Counted from the stretch's first letter, positions 26,111 through 36,339 are shown. The stretch is DNA of 64,000 nucleotides from an uncultured Prochlorococcus sp. (GCA_902622625.1 CACNQS010000005.1:1-64000), one strand, 5' to 3'. Made by a program: numbers and translations. The notes: generated from the letters alone by a model not told the origin.

Positions 26111-27616
26111 TTGGCTGAAACTCATTGGAACAAACTGGGTGCTTACCTTAAAGAAACACAAATATTAGGTTCAATCCAAAATACACTTTATTGGGATCAG
26201 AATACTGGAATGCCAAAGAAAGGCGCTTCTTGGAGGTCTGAACAACTTACTTATATTGCAAAAGTATTGCATGAAAGAAATTCTTCTGAGGAATTTTCTA
26301 ATTTAATACAATCTGCTAGAAATGAACTAGCAGATATTGAACGAAATTCCGATAATCAACTTTTCATAAAAGATAAAGAAAGAAATATTAGTTTATTACT
26401 GAAGGAATTTAATAGAGAAAGAAATTTAGATCCCCAATTAGTTGAGTCTCTAGCAAAGGCAAAATCTAAAGGGTATGAAAGTTGGCAAGAGGCTAAGGAA
26501 AAATCAGATTTTAAAATTTTTCTTCCTTTCTTTGAAGAATTAGTCAAATTGCGGATTGAAGAGGCAAAACAAATATCTATTGAATGTTCACCATGGGAGA
26601 CATTAGCCCAACCTTTTGAGCCTGAATTAAATTTGAAATGGTTGAATAAAATTTTTCAACCATTGAAAGAAACCATCCCAGGTTTGATTCGAACAATTAA
26701 CAAGTCCCAAAAAAATCATTGGAATTTAAGTCCAGAATCTCAAAAAAATTTATGTTCTAAATTACTTGACGAGTTTGGAAGAGATAAAGATCTCGTTATT
26801 GTTGGACAATCTCCCCATCCTTTCTCGATTACATTAGGACCTAACGATTTTAGGATCACTACAAGAATTGTTGAAGGCGAACCATTATCAAGTTTTTTAG
26901 CAACTGCGCATGAGTGGGGTCATTCTATTTATGAGCAGGGTTTGCCATCTCAAAGTCATCAATGGTTTGCTTGGCCCTTAGGTCAAGCAACTTCTATGGG
27001 TATTCATGAAAGTCAATCTTTATTTTGGGAAAACAGGATAGTTAAATCCAAATCCTTTTCAAAAAGATTTTTTAAAAAATTTGTTTCGGCTGGATGTTCT
27101 CTTAATAATTATTTAGAACTCTGGAAATCTATTAATCATTTGGAAGCAGGATTAAATAGGGTTGAAGCTGATGAATTGACTTATGGATTACATATATTAA
27201 TAAGAACTGAACTTGAAATAGATTTAATTGAAAGAGGTTTACCCGCTGAAGATGTTCCAAGAGAATGGAATAAAAGATATGGCGAACTCCTAGGAATTAA
27301 ACCATCTAATGATTCAGAAGGTTGTCTTCAAGATGTTCATTGGAGTGAAGGGGCGTTTGGATATTTCCCCTCATATTTGTTAGGACATGTTATAAGTGCG
27401 CAAATTTCAAATCAAATGGAGAGAGACATAGGTTTGATTGACAACTTAATTGAAAATGGTGAATATCAAAAGATCATCTTTTGGTTAAAAAATAATATAC
27501 ATAAATATGGAAGATCAGTTAATTGTATGGAGTTGGTAAGAGCTGTAACTAATGAAGAACTATCGCCAAACTATTTTATTAATCATTTAAGGTCTAAAGT
27601 TAATGATTTTTGCTGA
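26111..27616 (+). CDS. Carboxypeptidase Taq (M32 family) metallopeptidase
   Basis: This 501-residue enzyme trims C-terminal residues from peptides in the cytoplasm. The zinc motif is LATAHEWGHSIYEQGLP (HEWGH, about 264-268), followed by SMGIHESQSLFWEN with the third ligand Glu. RVEADELTYGLHILIRTELE (about 348-367) is also an M32 block. I place the start at a TTG (26111), where the peptide begins AETHWNKLGAYLKE. No better ATG lies upstream in frame. Confidence 0.94.
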   Translation: MAETHWNKLGAYLKETQILGSIQNTLYWDQNTGMPKKGASWRSEQLTYIAKVLHERNSSEEFSNLIQSARNELADIERNSDNQLFIKDKERNISLLLKEFNRERNLDPQLVESLAKAKSKGYESWQEAKEKSDFKIFLPFFEELVKLRIEEAKQISIECSPWETLAQPFEPELNLKWLNKIFQPLKETIPGLIRTINKSQKNHWNLSPESQKNLCSKLLDEFGRDKDLVIVGQSPHPFSITLGPNDFRITTRIVEGEPLSSFLATAHEWGHSIYEQGLPSQSHQWFAWPLGQATSMGIHESQSLFWENRIVKSKSFSKRFFKKFVSAGCSLNNYLELWKSINHLEAGLNRVEADELTYGLHILIRTELEIDLIERGLPAEDVPREWNKRYGELLGIKPSNDSEGCLQDVHWSEGAFGYFPSYLLGHVISAQISNQMERDIGLIDNLIENGEYQKIIFWLKNNIHKYGRSVNCMELVRAVTNEELSPNYFINHLRSKVNDFC

Positions 27617-27679
27617 AACATTACTTTTAAAGAATTTGGTTATGTGTAAGGATGTAAGATAAACAAAAATAATTTCTTG

Positions 27680-28267
27680 ATGGCAAATCTAAATCAACCC
27701 CCAAGTAGGGTTACACCAAATTTATTACATATACTAAATGCTTTCACTGATAGCTCAAATTCAATAGTTAACGCTATTGTTGAATTGAATTCTAATACTA
27801 TTAACAAATATGAATTAATTACAGAAACGGGTCACCTTAAACTTGATAGGGTAGGTTATTCTTCACTTGCTTATCCCTTTGCCTATGGATGTATACCAAG
27901 GACTTGGGATGAAGATGGAGATCCACTTGATGTGGAAATTGTTGGAGTAACTGAGCCATTGATTCCTGGATCTATTGTCGAAGCTAGGATTGTTGGGGTG
28001 ATGAAATTTGATGACGGGGGAGAGGTGGATGATAAGGTAATAGCAGTTCTGGCAGATGATAAAAGAATGGATCATATTTCAAGTTTTAAAGACCTTGGAG
28101 AGCATTGGCTAAAAGAAACGACATATTATTGGGAACACTACAAAGATCTAAAAAAACCTGGAACATGTACTGTTAACGGTTTTTTTGGGATAGAAGAAGC
28201 TGTTGAAGTAATTAAAGATTGTGAAGATAGATATAAAAAAGAAATAGATCCAAAATTAGTAAATTAA
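27680..28267 (+). CDS. ppa: Inorganic pyrophosphatase, family I, with an intact active site
   Basis: The 195-residue protein hydrolyses pyrophosphate to two phosphates, pulling biosynthetic reactions forward. The active-site residues known from the E. coli enzyme can be matched: Glu35, Lys43, Glu45, Arg57, the DEDGDPLDV block (about 77-85) with all three Asp, the later Asp-Lys pair in EVDDKVIAV (about 115-123) and YK in WEHYKDL (about 151-157). The N-terminus is about 20 residues longer than usual. A second, altered homologue is at 43004-43552. It converges on hemC with a 6-bp gap. Confidence 0.93.
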   Translation: MANLNQPPSRVTPNLLHILNAFTDSSNSIVNAIVELNSNTINKYELITETGHLKLDRVGYSSLAYPFAYGCIPRTWDEDGDPLDVEIVGVTEPLIPGSIVEARIVGVMKFDDGGEVDDKVIAVLADDKRMDHISSFKDLGEHWLKETTYYWEHYKDLKKPGTCTVNGFFGIEEAVEVIKDCEDRYKKEIDPKLVN

Positions 28268-28273
28268 CTAATT

Positions 28274-29224
28274 TTATTTTTCTCTAAATTTTTCAAATAT
28301 TTCGCTTAGTATTTCTTCGGCACCTTGTTGCTTTAGTTTTTTAGCTAGTTCTTTGCCTACTTCTTCGGGATCATTAATATTACCAATATATTGATCTTTA
28401 ATAAGTCTTTCTCCATCGAGAGATGCAACCATACCAGTAAGGCAAAGTTGTTCATTTTGAATTTTACTATTCACACCTATTGGCACTTGGCAGCCCCCTT
28501 CAAGCTCTCTTAAAAAAGCTCTCTCTGCCAGACATCTTTGACTAGTAGGTTTATCTTCCAAGACATTTATAATTTCTAAAACCTTTTTATCATCAGATTT
28601 ACATTCAATACCTAGTGCTCCTTGACCAACAGCATGAAGGGAAATCTCATTTGGAATAATCTGATGAATTCTTGATTCAAAACCCAATCTCTTTAACCCA
28701 GCGGCAGCCAGTATTATGCAATCAAATTCACCAGCGTCTAATTTTTCTATTCTCGTAATAACATTTCCCCTGATATCTTTAAATTCAAGATGTGGATACT
28801 TATTTCTTAATTGTGCAAGTCTTCTTAGGGAGCTTGTCCCAACAATTGAACCTGCGGGTAAAGTTTCTAATTCATAACAATCATTTTTTTTGTTGACTAC
28901 TAAAGCATCAGCGGGATCTTCTCTTTTTGTTATGCAACCTAATTTAAGGCCGCTAGGTAAATTCGTTGGTAAATCTTTTAGAGAATGTACTGCTATGTCT
29001 GCCTGGCCAACAAGCATTTGTGCTTCAAGTTCTTTTGTAAATAAGCCTTTATCTCCTATTTTTGCTAAGGCTACATCAAGAATTTTATCTCCTTGAGTTG
29101 CCATGGCTTCTATAGATACCTCTAAATTGGGAATATTTTTTTCTAGTTGATCTTTAACCCATAAAGTTTGAACCATTGCTAGTTTGCTTCTTCTACTAGC
29201 TATTTTCAGCTTAAAATTAGTCAT
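28274..29224 (-). CDS. hemC: Porphobilinogen deaminase (hydroxymethylbilane synthase)
   Basis: HemC joins four porphobilinogens into hydroxymethylbilane. The 316-residue protein begins [18 protein letters not shown] (about 5-22), contains [24 protein letters not shown] and [17 protein letters not shown]. The cofactor-attachment cysteine is in [13 protein letters not shown] (about 239-251). All motifs are standard. It lies about 95 bp downstream of the principal sigma factor gene on the same strand. Confidence 0.98.
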   Translation of the reverse strand: MTNFKLKIASRRSKLAMVQTLWVKDQLEKNIPNLEVSIEAMATQGDKILDVALAKIGDKGLFTKELEAQMLVGQADIAVHSLKDLPTNLPSGLKLGCITKREDPADALVVNKKNDCYELETLPAGSIVGTSSLRRLAQLRNKYPHLEFKDIRGNVITRIEKLDAGEFDCIILAAAGLKRLGFESRIHQIIPNEISLHAVGQGALGIECKSDDKKVLEIINVLEDKPTSQRCLAERAFLRELEGGCQVPIGVNSKIQNEQLCLTGMVASLDGERLIKDQYIGNINDPEEVGKELAKKLKQQGAEEILSEIFEKFREK

Positions 29225-29320
29225 TAAATATTATTTTGAGTTTGAATTAAAATAAAGTCGAATCTATTTTAAGCTATTCTTTTGCAAGTTTCTAAAGCTG
29301 AAAATTATACTTAACTTTTT

Positions 29321-30502
29321 TTATTTTATATATTCTTTTAAAACTCCATTTCGATTTGGATGTCTAAGTTTTCTTAGGGCTTTTGCCTCTATTTGTCTAA
29401 TCCTTTCTCTCGTCACATCAAAAATCTGGCCAATTTCTTCAAGAGTTTTCATTCTTCCATCATCAATCCCATATCTCAATCTGAGAACATCTCTTTCTCT
29501 TGGACTTAGAGTGGCTAACACTCCTTCTAAATCCTCTCTTAATAAAGTTTTAGAAACATCTTGCTCTGGATTTTCTATGTCAGCCTCTATAAAGTCTCCG
29601 AGTCTTGAGTCTTCTTCTTTCCCTATTGGAGTTTCTAAAGAAATAGGAAGTTGCGCACTTTTAGCTATAAATCTTAATTTCTCAATTGTCATTTCCATAC
29701 TTTCAGCGATTTCTTCTTCACTAGGTTTCCTGCCAAATTCTTGACTGAGAACTTTTGTGGTTTTTTTAATTCTGGATATTGTCTCGTATAAGTGAACTGG
29801 CAATCTAATAGTTCTACTTTGATCGGCAATTGCTCTTGTAATAGCTTGTCGAATCCACCAAGTTGCGTATGTAGAGAATTTATAACCTTTTTCATGGTCA
29901 AATTTTTCCGCGGCCCTAATTAGACCTAAACTTCCCTCTTGGATTAAATCTTGAAATGATAAACCTCTATTCATATATTTTTTTGCGATGGAAACAACTA
30001 ATCTTAAATTTGATTGAACCATTTTTTCTTTAGCTCTCCTTCCTAAAAGAAGTCTTCTTCTGAATTTAGAAAGAGGCATATCTATTAACTCGGCCCATTC
30101 TCTAACTGATGGGAAATGCCCTTTCTCTGACTCATATTGAGTTGCTAGTTCTTCTAATTGGAGTAAGTCAGCAATTTTTCTTGCAAGTTCAATTTCTTCA
30201 TCCGGTCTTAAAAGTCTAATTCTTCCAATTTCTTGGAGATAAACTCTTATTGAATCTTCAGTATATATACCTTTTGGGCCGAGCTTTATATTCCCGAGCC
30301 CTTTATCTTCTTCTTCAGAATCACTAAATTCATTATTTTTTTCGATACTGCTTTCGTTTAACTCGGAAGATGTCTGTAAATTTTGACTATTTTTAATTCC
30401 ATCTTCTTCAACTACTGTTTCTAAATTTGCATTAATTTTTTTATTGATCTTTTTTTTTGAACTAGGCTTGGAATTCTTTGATTCTGCTGCAACTGGACAC
30501 AT
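29321..30502 (-). CDS. rpoD: Principal RNA polymerase sigma factor (RpoD/SigA type)
   Basis: The 393-residue sigma-70 factor has a charged N-terminal stretch, region 1.2 ([20 protein letters not shown], about 88-107), region 2 with [17 protein letters not shown] and [19 protein letters not shown], region 3 ([20 protein letters not shown]) and region 4.2 with [20 protein letters not shown]. The complete region 2.3/2.4 and the ending RKLRHPNR identify a group 1 (or a close group 2) factor. Naming it the housekeeping sigma is likely but not proven. The long upstream gap (30503-30825) separates it from priA. Confidence 0.9.
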   Translation of the reverse strand: MCPVAAESKNSKPSSKKKINKKINANLETVVEEDGIKNSQNLQTSSELNESSIEKNNEFSDSEEEDKGLGNIKLGPKGIYTEDSIRVYLQEIGRIRLLRPDEEIELARKIADLLQLEELATQYESEKGHFPSVREWAELIDMPLSKFRRRLLLGRRAKEKMVQSNLRLVVSIAKKYMNRGLSFQDLIQEGSLGLIRAAEKFDHEKGYKFSTYATWWIRQAITRAIADQSRTIRLPVHLYETISRIKKTTKVLSQEFGRKPSEEEIAESMEMTIEKLRFIAKSAQLPISLETPIGKEEDSRLGDFIEADIENPEQDVSKTLLREDLEGVLATLSPRERDVLRLRYGIDDGRMKTLEEIGQIFDVTRERIRQIEAKALRKLRHPNRNGVLKEYIK

Positions 30503-30825
30503 AATTGACTCCTTTCTACGGTGAATTTAACTAGATAAAATTTTATTTAGGGCTAATTTGAACATTTAGTAGTAAAGTTCCCCTTAATGCTTAAAAAACT
30601 TTTTTCAAAAATGAGAAAAAGAAAAGTTTTCTAAATTGTTGAAAAATTTAAATAGTGCTATAGATTACCTAAAGTAAAAAGTCTTGGGATTTCTCAGACA
30701 GGCAGATCATTTTTTGAATTATCAGTCAATGATCAAAGCTTCATGTCTCCCTTAAGAGCAGGATACTTACAATGTGCAAAAAACACTTTGTGGAATGTTC
30801 AACAATCCAATACTAAGAAAAAGTT
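30503..30825. promoter_or_regulatory. 323-bp gap between rpoD and priA (divergent promoters expected)
   Basis: The gap holds the leader of rpoD on the minus strand and of priA on the plus strand, but I cannot fix promoter boxes. From 30656 the plus strand has a 57-codon open frame without ATG, GTG or TTG at its beginning. It contains one internal ATG at 30743 and ends in TGA at 30827-30829, overlapping the TTG start of priA. Whether this short frame is translated is unclear. No RNA gene is recognisable. Confidence 0.35.
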
Positions 30826-33099
30826 TTGAAGCCGGCAAGTAATCAGTTATTAAATATCTCCTACAAATTAGAAATTTTGCTTGATATGGGCAGTAATGAA
30901 AGCCTCTACTATTTAGATGGAAATAATCTTGGGGCAGAAGTAGGAGATATTGTAAGTGTGAGACTAAGGGGAAGATTATTGAATGGGTTGGTGATCTCCA
31001 AAAAAGATTTTTCGACAATCAATAATGATGAAGCAAATATTACTGGAGCAAAAAGCATAAGATATTTGTTTGTTGAAAGTATTTTGCATAAAAAAATAAT
31101 TGATGACTCTTGGAGAGAATTGATAGAGTCCCTAGCCTCTTTTTATATGGTTAGTAATTTAAAAATGTTTAAAACCGCATTTCCTCCTGGCTGGATTGGT
31201 AAATATAAGAATTTTTCTAAAGGTTTTAAAGATCAAATATGGATTGAAACTAAAAAAGAATTTGATATTAAGAAAAATGGATTAACCAAAAAAGAATTTT
31301 TATTAATCAATACTTTGCCTGAAAGAGGTAATTGGCAAAGTGATTTAATAAAGTCTGGTTTTAATTACACTCTAATTAACTCAATGGTCAGTAAAAATTA
31401 CCTTGTTAAATCTAAAAGAAAAAAAATTATAAATACTAAATTAAATTCCTTTTTAAATGATCATATTGCAACGGAAAAACCTAATCTTACGAATGAGCAA
31501 AAAATTGCATTACGAGAATTTCAAACAATGAAACCAGGAGATGTTTTACTTCTTTGGGGCGAAACAGGTTCAGGTAAAACAGAAGTTTATATGAGAATTG
31601 CTGAAGATCAATTTCTTAAGAAAAAAAGTTGTTTGATACTAACCCCAGAAATCGGACTAATTCCTCAACTTATTGATAGGTTTAGTCGGCGATTTAATAA
31701 TGTCGTTTACGAATATCATAGTAATTGTTCTCCCAATCATAGAACTGTGGTTTGGAAGAAAATCAATAATGCTAATGAACCTTTAATAGTAATAGGAACA
31801 AGGTCCGCAGTTTTTCTCCCAATGAAAAATCTAGGATTAATAATTATGGATGAAGAACATGATGTTTCTTATAAACAAGATAGTCCTATGCCTTGTTATG
31901 ACGCAAGAGAGATTGCTATTGAAATAGTAAAAAGGAATTCTGCAAAATTAATTTTTGGGAGTGCAACCCCATCAATGAAGACTTGGAAACAGTGTATTTT
32001 TGAAAAGAATTTTAAATTGGTAAGAATGATTCAAAGGATATCTAGTAATGAGATACCCGAAATAAGAATTATTGATATGCGTGATGAGTTCAAGAAAGGA
32101 AATATGAAAATTTTTTCCAATGAATTATTACAATTGCTTCCTCAACTACGCTTAAAAAAAGAGCAGGCAATAATTTTGATCCCTAGGAGGGGGCACAGTG
32201 GGTTCTTAAGTTGTAGAAATTGCGGATATTTAATAAATTGCCCTAACTGTGACGTTCCTTTATCAGTGCATCTTGGTTCACAAGGGAAAAAATGGTTAAG
32301 CTGTCATTGGTGTGATCATAAATCGAGATTGATCAATCGTTGCCCAGATTGTAATTCAACTGCCTTTAAACCTTTTGGAATAGGTACACAAAGAGTAATA
32401 GAGTTTTTAAATGAAGAATTTCCTGACTTAAGAGTACTTCGTTTTGATAGAGATACAACCTCAGGCAAAGATGGTCACAGAGATATTCTTTCAAAGTTCT
32501 CTAAAGGCGATGCTGATATTCTTGTGGGAACTCAAATGTTGGCAAAAGGGATTGACATTCCCAACATAACTCTTTCAGTAGTTATTGCAGCGGATGGGTT
32601 GCTTCATCGCCCAGATATTTCGGCAGAAGAAAAATCATTACAGTTGTTTTTGCAATTAGCTGGCAGGGCAGGCAGGGCTCAAAAAAAAGGAAAAGTAATT
32701 TTTCAAACATATAAACCTAACCACCCGGTAATTTCGTATCTTCAGAAAAGAGATTATGAAAGATTCTTAAGTGAAAACTCGAAATTGAGAAAAGATGCTA
32801 ACTTATTTCCATTTTGCACGATTTGCCTTCTTAAGTTATCAGGTGAAAATTATGAATTAACTGAGTCAATTGCAATAAAATTAGCAAAATATCTACTCAA
32901 TTTTTGTGAAAAAAAGAACTGGAGATTAATTGGTCCTGCCCCTAGTTTAATTGCTAAAGTCGGTAAAAAATTTAGATGGCAGATATTAATACATGGTCCT
33001 GAAGGAACAAAGATACCTTTACCTGATAGATCAATATTATGGAAACTTATTCCAAAAAATGTTTTTTTAACAATAGATGTTAATCCAGCGGAGTTGTAA
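30826..33099 (+). CDS. priA: Primosomal protein N' (replication restart helicase)
   Basis: PriA reloads the replicative helicase at stalled forks. The 757-residue protein has the N-terminal DNA-binding domain (NISYKLEILLDMGSNES onward). The helicase motifs are LLWGETGSGKTEVYM (Walker A) and IIMDEEHDVSYKQDS (DEEH box). The cysteine-rich zinc region runs from CRNCGYLINCPNC through CHWCDH to RCPDCNS, followed by the C-terminal helicase lobe (GTQMLAKGIDIPN, LAGRAGRAQKKGKV). I take the TTG at 30826 as start because family alignment needs the KLEILLD segment and no ATG precedes it. Confidence 0.95.
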   Translation: MKPASNQLLNISYKLEILLDMGSNESLYYLDGNNLGAEVGDIVSVRLRGRLLNGLVISKKDFSTINNDEANITGAKSIRYLFVESILHKKIIDDSWRELIESLASFYMVSNLKMFKTAFPPGWIGKYKNFSKGFKDQIWIETKKEFDIKKNGLTKKEFLLINTLPERGNWQSDLIKSGFNYTLINSMVSKNYLVKSKRKKIINTKLNSFLNDHIATEKPNLTNEQKIALREFQTMKPGDVLLLWGETGSGKTEVYMRIAEDQFLKKKSCLILTPEIGLIPQLIDRFSRRFNNVVYEYHSNCSPNHRTVVWKKINNANEPLIVIGTRSAVFLPMKNLGLIIMDEEHDVSYKQDSPMPCYDAREIAIEIVKRNSAKLIFGSATPSMKTWKQCIFEKNFKLVRMIQRISSNEIPEIRIIDMRDEFKKGNMKIFSNELLQLLPQLRLKKEQAIILIPRRGHSGFLSCRNCGYLINCPNCDVPLSVHLGSQGKKWLSCHWCDHKSRLINRCPDCNSTAFKPFGIGTQRVIEFLNEEFPDLRVLRFDRDTTSGKDGHRDILSKFSKGDADILVGTQMLAKGIDIPNITLSVVIAADGLLHRPDISAEEKSLQLFLQLAGRAGRAQKKGKVIFQTYKPNHPVISYLQKRDYERFLSENSKLRKDANLFPFCTICLLKLSGENYELTESIAIKLAKYLLNFCEKKNWRLIGPAPSLIAKVGKKFRWQILIHGPEGTKIPLPDRSILWKLIPKNVFLTIDVNPAEL

Positions 33100-34209
33100 T
33101 TACTTTGATGGAAGTTGAGGTAAATCTGAACCTAATTTAAATCTATAGAATCTTAATAAATAAGCCAAAAACATAATTATTAAAATAATAGATATCCCAA
33201 TCAAAAGTTTGTTGAGGCTCCAGAAAGAAAACTCAAGACTATTTATCTGCCCTTGATTTAAATTCCAAATTATTAGATTTTTTGTGATTTCTAAATTTGA
33301 ATTATTTTTATCAGCAAGGATAGTTTTATTAGGGTGAATAATTTTGAAAATGAGTTCTAAATTATCAATACCTTGAATAGAATTTAGATCCAAATCAAAC
33401 CTGTAAAAGTATTTTTTAAAAAAAATGAAGTTTTTTTGAGTAGTATTAATTTCTATATTTGTTGATTCTCCCGCCAATTCACCAGCTATATTTTGGGTGA
33501 TTTTAAGAACTTGCTTCGTATCTTCTGAATTGAGATTTTTATGTTTCAAAGAAAAGGTTGATTCGTCTTGTTCGATTTCAGCGTCAGGAAAAATATCTTT
33601 CATCTTCTCTTCAAATTTTAATTGCCAAGGAAATTTCTTTATGTATTTACTCTCTATCACTAAATTATTGGTTATTGAATCAAGTTCACTAAGATCAAGG
33701 GTATCCTCAATTTTAACGCAGCCACTTAAAAGTGGAATTAATAATAACAGTATAAAAAAAATGATCAGTGAAAAGCCTTTTTGAAAGGGTTTTGTTTCAC
33801 CAGTTGGTGTCTCAGTTACATTAATAAATTTTTTTTTCTTCAATACCTCTCTTTTTTTGCGCAGTGAGTTAAGAGATTTTTTATTGAGTGATGGGTCGCT
33901 TTCAAACTTTAAGTTCCAATTTTCTGGCTTTTTAATTTCAGGAGAGTCTATTACTTCCATCAAATATTTTGCATTTTCTCTCGTCTTATTATCGTAAGAC
34001 TTTAGAAGTTCTTTACAAAACCTTTTAGCCTCCTCCTTTTTATTGATACCACAAAGAGCAGTAATTAAGATTGTTCTTAAATTTACTCCCTCTTTGCTTG
34101 ATAAAGGAAATGATTCGATTATGGGCAAAAGAAATTCAATGCAAAAATGATACTCACCTTTAGCTAAAGCAAGTTCTACTGTTTCTAAAACTTGCTCATA
34201 AGTTTTCAT
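33100..34209 (-). CDS. DUF3153 protein with a TPR-like N-terminus and an internal lipobox
   Basis: The 369-residue protein has three parts. Residues 1-90 are helical and TPR-like (LALAKGEYHFCIEFLLPI). After a basic linker, a hydrophobic stretch ends in a lipobox-like LLSGC at about 160-164. Residues 165-320 are the beta-rich DUF3153 region, with a final membrane helix near 333-352. DUF3153 is a cyanobacterial family of unknown role. Ordinarily a lipobox sits at the N-terminus, so the layout suggests a fusion or a signal-anchor. It is 3 bp from argB on the same strand. Confidence 0.75.
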   Translation of the reverse strand: MKTYEQVLETVELALAKGEYHFCIEFLLPIIESFPLSSKEGVNLRTILITALCGINKKEEAKRFCKELLKSYDNKTRENAKYLMEVIDSPEIKKPENWNLKFESDPSLNKKSLNSLRKKREVLKKKKFINVTETPTGETKPFQKGFSLIIFFILLLLIPLLSGCVKIEDTLDLSELDSITNNLVIESKYIKKFPWQLKFEEKMKDIFPDAEIEQDESTFSLKHKNLNSEDTKQVLKITQNIAGELAGESTNIEINTTQKNFIFFKKYFYRFDLDLNSIQGIDNLELIFKIIHPNKTILADKNNSNLEITKNLIIWNLNQGQINSLEFSFWSLNKLLIGISIILIIMFLAYLLRFYRFKLGSDLPQLPSK

Positions 34210-34212
34210 GGG

Positions 34213-35064
34213 TTAGGCGACTATCATTGTACCTATTCCGGAATTTGTAAAAATCTCAAGAAGTAATGAATGTTCTATTCTCCCATCAATTATATGAGCT
34301 GCTTTGACTCCTTGGGCTAAAGCTCTTATACAGCATTCTGTCTTTGGAATCATACCTTCAGTTACAATTTTTTTATCAATAAAATCTCTTGCCTCTTTGA
34401 GATTAGTTTTTTCAACAAGACTATTTTTGTTATCTTTTTCTTTTAAAATTCCTTGAGTATCAGTAAGAAGAATAAGTTTTTCTGCATTTATTGCAGCGGC
34501 AATTTCTCCAGCAACAAAATCTGCATTGATGTTATGGGAAATACCCTCCAAGGTTGATCCAATGCTAGAAATAATTGGGATATATCCTTTAGAAATAAGA
34601 GGATCTAATATTTCAGGATTGATTTTTGTAACCTCTCCCACTAACCCATGACTCCCATCTCCTAGTTCTCTAGATTGAATTAAGTTGCCATCAAGACCCG
34701 ATATTCCAACAGCTAAGGATCCAGTTTTATTTATGCCTTTTACAATTTGTTTGTTAACTCTTCCCATTAGAACCATCTCGACAATTTCCATTGTTTTTTG
34801 ATCAGTAATTCTTAATCCATTTTCGAATTTAGGAGATATTTCTAATTTCTTTAACCAATTATTAATCTCTGGTCCACCTCCATGAATTACTATAGGACAA
34901 ACCCCAACGGTTGATAAAAGTGCTATGTCTCTAAAAAAAGCATTTTTTAAATTATCGTTCTCCATAACAGAGCCACCATACTTGATAACAATTTTTCTAC
35001 CTGAGAAACTTTGTATATATGGAAGTGCTTCGCTTAATATTGATACTCTTTGAGAATCATTCAT
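34213..35064 (-). CDS. argB: Acetylglutamate kinase
   Basis: ArgB phosphorylates N-acetylglutamate, the second step of arginine synthesis and the main target of PII signalling in cyanobacteria. The 283-residue protein has VIKYGGSVM (about 22-30), [16 protein letters not shown] (about 59-74), [22 protein letters not shown] and [27 protein letters not shown] near the end belongs to the arginine-sensing region. Length and motifs are normal. It is upstream of the DUF3153 gene with 3 bp between them. Confidence 0.97.
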   Translation of the reverse strand: MNDSQRVSILSEALPYIQSFSGRKIVIKYGGSVMENDNLKNAFFRDIALLSTVGVCPIVIHGGGPEINNWLKKLEISPKFENGLRITDQKTMEIVEMVLMGRVNKQIVKGINKTGSLAVGISGLDGNLIQSRELGDGSHGLVGEVTKINPEILDPLISKGYIPIISSIGSTLEGISHNINADFVAGEIAAAINAEKLILLTDTQGILKEKDNKNSLVEKTNLKEARDFIDKKIVTEGMIPKTECCIRALAQGVKAAHIIDGRIEHSLLLEIFTNSGIGTMIVA

Positions 35065-35128
35065 TATTAAAATTCATTAAAACTTGATTGAATTGTGAAA
35101 TTAGGTTTTTACAAATATATCCCTATAT

Positions 35129-35659
35129 TCAATAAAAGAGAATAAAATCAAATTCTTTTTTATTATCGTCGATAATAAATTCTGATTCAAGACCTTTGAC
35201 GAAAAACCTGTTTAATCTTTCTTGTTTTTCAATCCATTTTTCTAGAGGGACAGCGTTTAATTCGAAACGCATCCTGAGGCCATTTTTTTCTTCCTTTGTA
35301 ATTTCTTCTATTTCTTTTAATTGAGGGGGATTATCCTCGTCCCACAAATTTAATGATTCTAATGACGATTCAAGATGAGCTTTTATCCCATACCTCCATC
35401 TTGTAACATCTTTAACTAGTGCAGTTAATTCTTTTGGTCTATTAAATTTATTTGTCGCAAAATTTGTCTTGTCAAATAACTCTACAGGAGGTATTTCGGA
35501 CGTCTTTAAGCCTAATCCAATTAGAAAAATAGGTACTCCATAAAAAAAAGTAGGTACACTTAAATTTACTGAGTCTGTAAAATAAGCGGTCATTCCAACA
35601 AAAGCTAATATACCCCCAGCTGTTACGATTAAGTTTCCAGGCGATAAGTATTTCTTCAT
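35129..35659 (-). CDS. DUF2854 family membrane protein
   Basis: The 176-residue protein has two N-terminal helices (LIVTAGGILAFVGMTAYF and FYGVPIFLIGLGL, about 9-50). They are joined by a short loop and followed by a soluble, charged domain (DVTRWRYGIKAHLESSLESL). The pattern fits DUF2854, conserved in cyanobacteria and plants, with no assigned function that I know. It precedes argB on the same strand by about 65 bp. A thylakoid or envelope location is likely, but this is inference. Confidence 0.8.
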   Translation of the reverse strand: MKKYLSPGNLIVTAGGILAFVGMTAYFTDSVNLSVPTFFYGVPIFLIGLGLKTSEIPPVELFDKTNFATNKFNRPKELTALVKDVTRWRYGIKAHLESSLESLNLWDEDNPPQLKEIEEITKEEKNGLRMRFELNAVPLEKWIEKQERLNRFFVKGLESEFIIDDNKKEFDFILFY

Positions 35660-35701
35660 TTTGATTTAGTAGAATGAGTTTTAAATGAGCTGACAAGTAT
35701 T

Positions 35702-35884
35702 GTGCAAGATCCTAATACTGCAAATCAAGGAGATTTAATTTTTAAACTTGATCAAGATAGAGCATGGCTCCTAGAAAATCTTGATAAGGATAAATGGCCA
35801 GAAATCAGAAGCGAACTTGCTGCACTTGAGAGAAAAATAAGCAAGTTAATTATAAGCGTTCAAGAAAATAATGTTGATATTTGA
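35702..35884 (+). CDS. Small hypothetical protein, helical
   Basis: This 60-residue protein starts at a GTG (MQDPNTANQGDLIFKLDQDR) and continues WLLENLDKDKWPEIRSELAA to a leucine/isoleucine-rich end. It is predicted to be an amphipathic helix pair. It is divergent from the DUF2854 gene (42-bp gap) and ends 1 bp before the ssb stop. I do not recognise a family; the short length lowers confidence. Confidence 0.6.
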   Translation: MQDPNTANQGDLIFKLDQDRAWLLENLDKDKWPEIRSELAALERKISKLIISVQENNVDI

Positions 35885-35885
35885 G

Positions 35886-36311
35886 TTAAAAAGGTATTTC
35901 GTCAACTTCAGGTACTAAAGGTGAACTATCCCAACTAGATTTTTGGGATGTTTCTTTTTTTTCAAGTGACTCATTATTGTCTTTTTGATCAGAATTAAAA
36001 ACGTCAACTGGCGATATTTGATGAATCTTTGAAGCTGTTAGTTCTGGTTGCTTTTCTTTTGTTCCGTCTTTTCTAGTAACAGAATTCATCTTTAGACGTC
36101 CCTCAATAACAATATTTTGCCCTTCCTTTAGTTCATCTACCATTTCTTGGGCAATATTTCCCCATCCTATGATCTTGAGATCTCTGGTTGGATCTTCACT
36201 ACGTAATCCTTTAAAATTAACAATCATTTCTGCAATTGCAGTTTGGTTTTCTTTGGTATACCTCATTTGGGGAGCGCTATTAATTACCGCCTGAATTAAA
36301 CAATGATTCAT
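35886..36311 (-). CDS. ssb: Single-stranded DNA-binding protein
   Basis: The 141-residue protein has an OB-fold domain (MNHCLIQAVINSAPQMRYT, KENQTAIAEMIVNFKG, GQNIVIEGRLKMNS). A charged linker follows and the conserved acidic tip ends EVDEIPF, which recruits repair and replication proteins. The N-terminus is close to other cyanobacterial Ssb forms, though the OB domain is diverged from E. coli. A second ssb gene elsewhere cannot be excluded. Confidence 0.88.
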   Translation of the reverse strand: MNHCLIQAVINSAPQMRYTKENQTAIAEMIVNFKGLRSEDPTRDLKIIGWGNIAQEMVDELKEGQNIVIEGRLKMNSVTRKDGTKEKQPELTASKIHQISPVDVFNSDQKDNNESLEKKETSQKSSWDSSPLVPEVDEIPF

Positions 36312-36339
36312 TACTTACTATTTAATTAAAGACATACTG

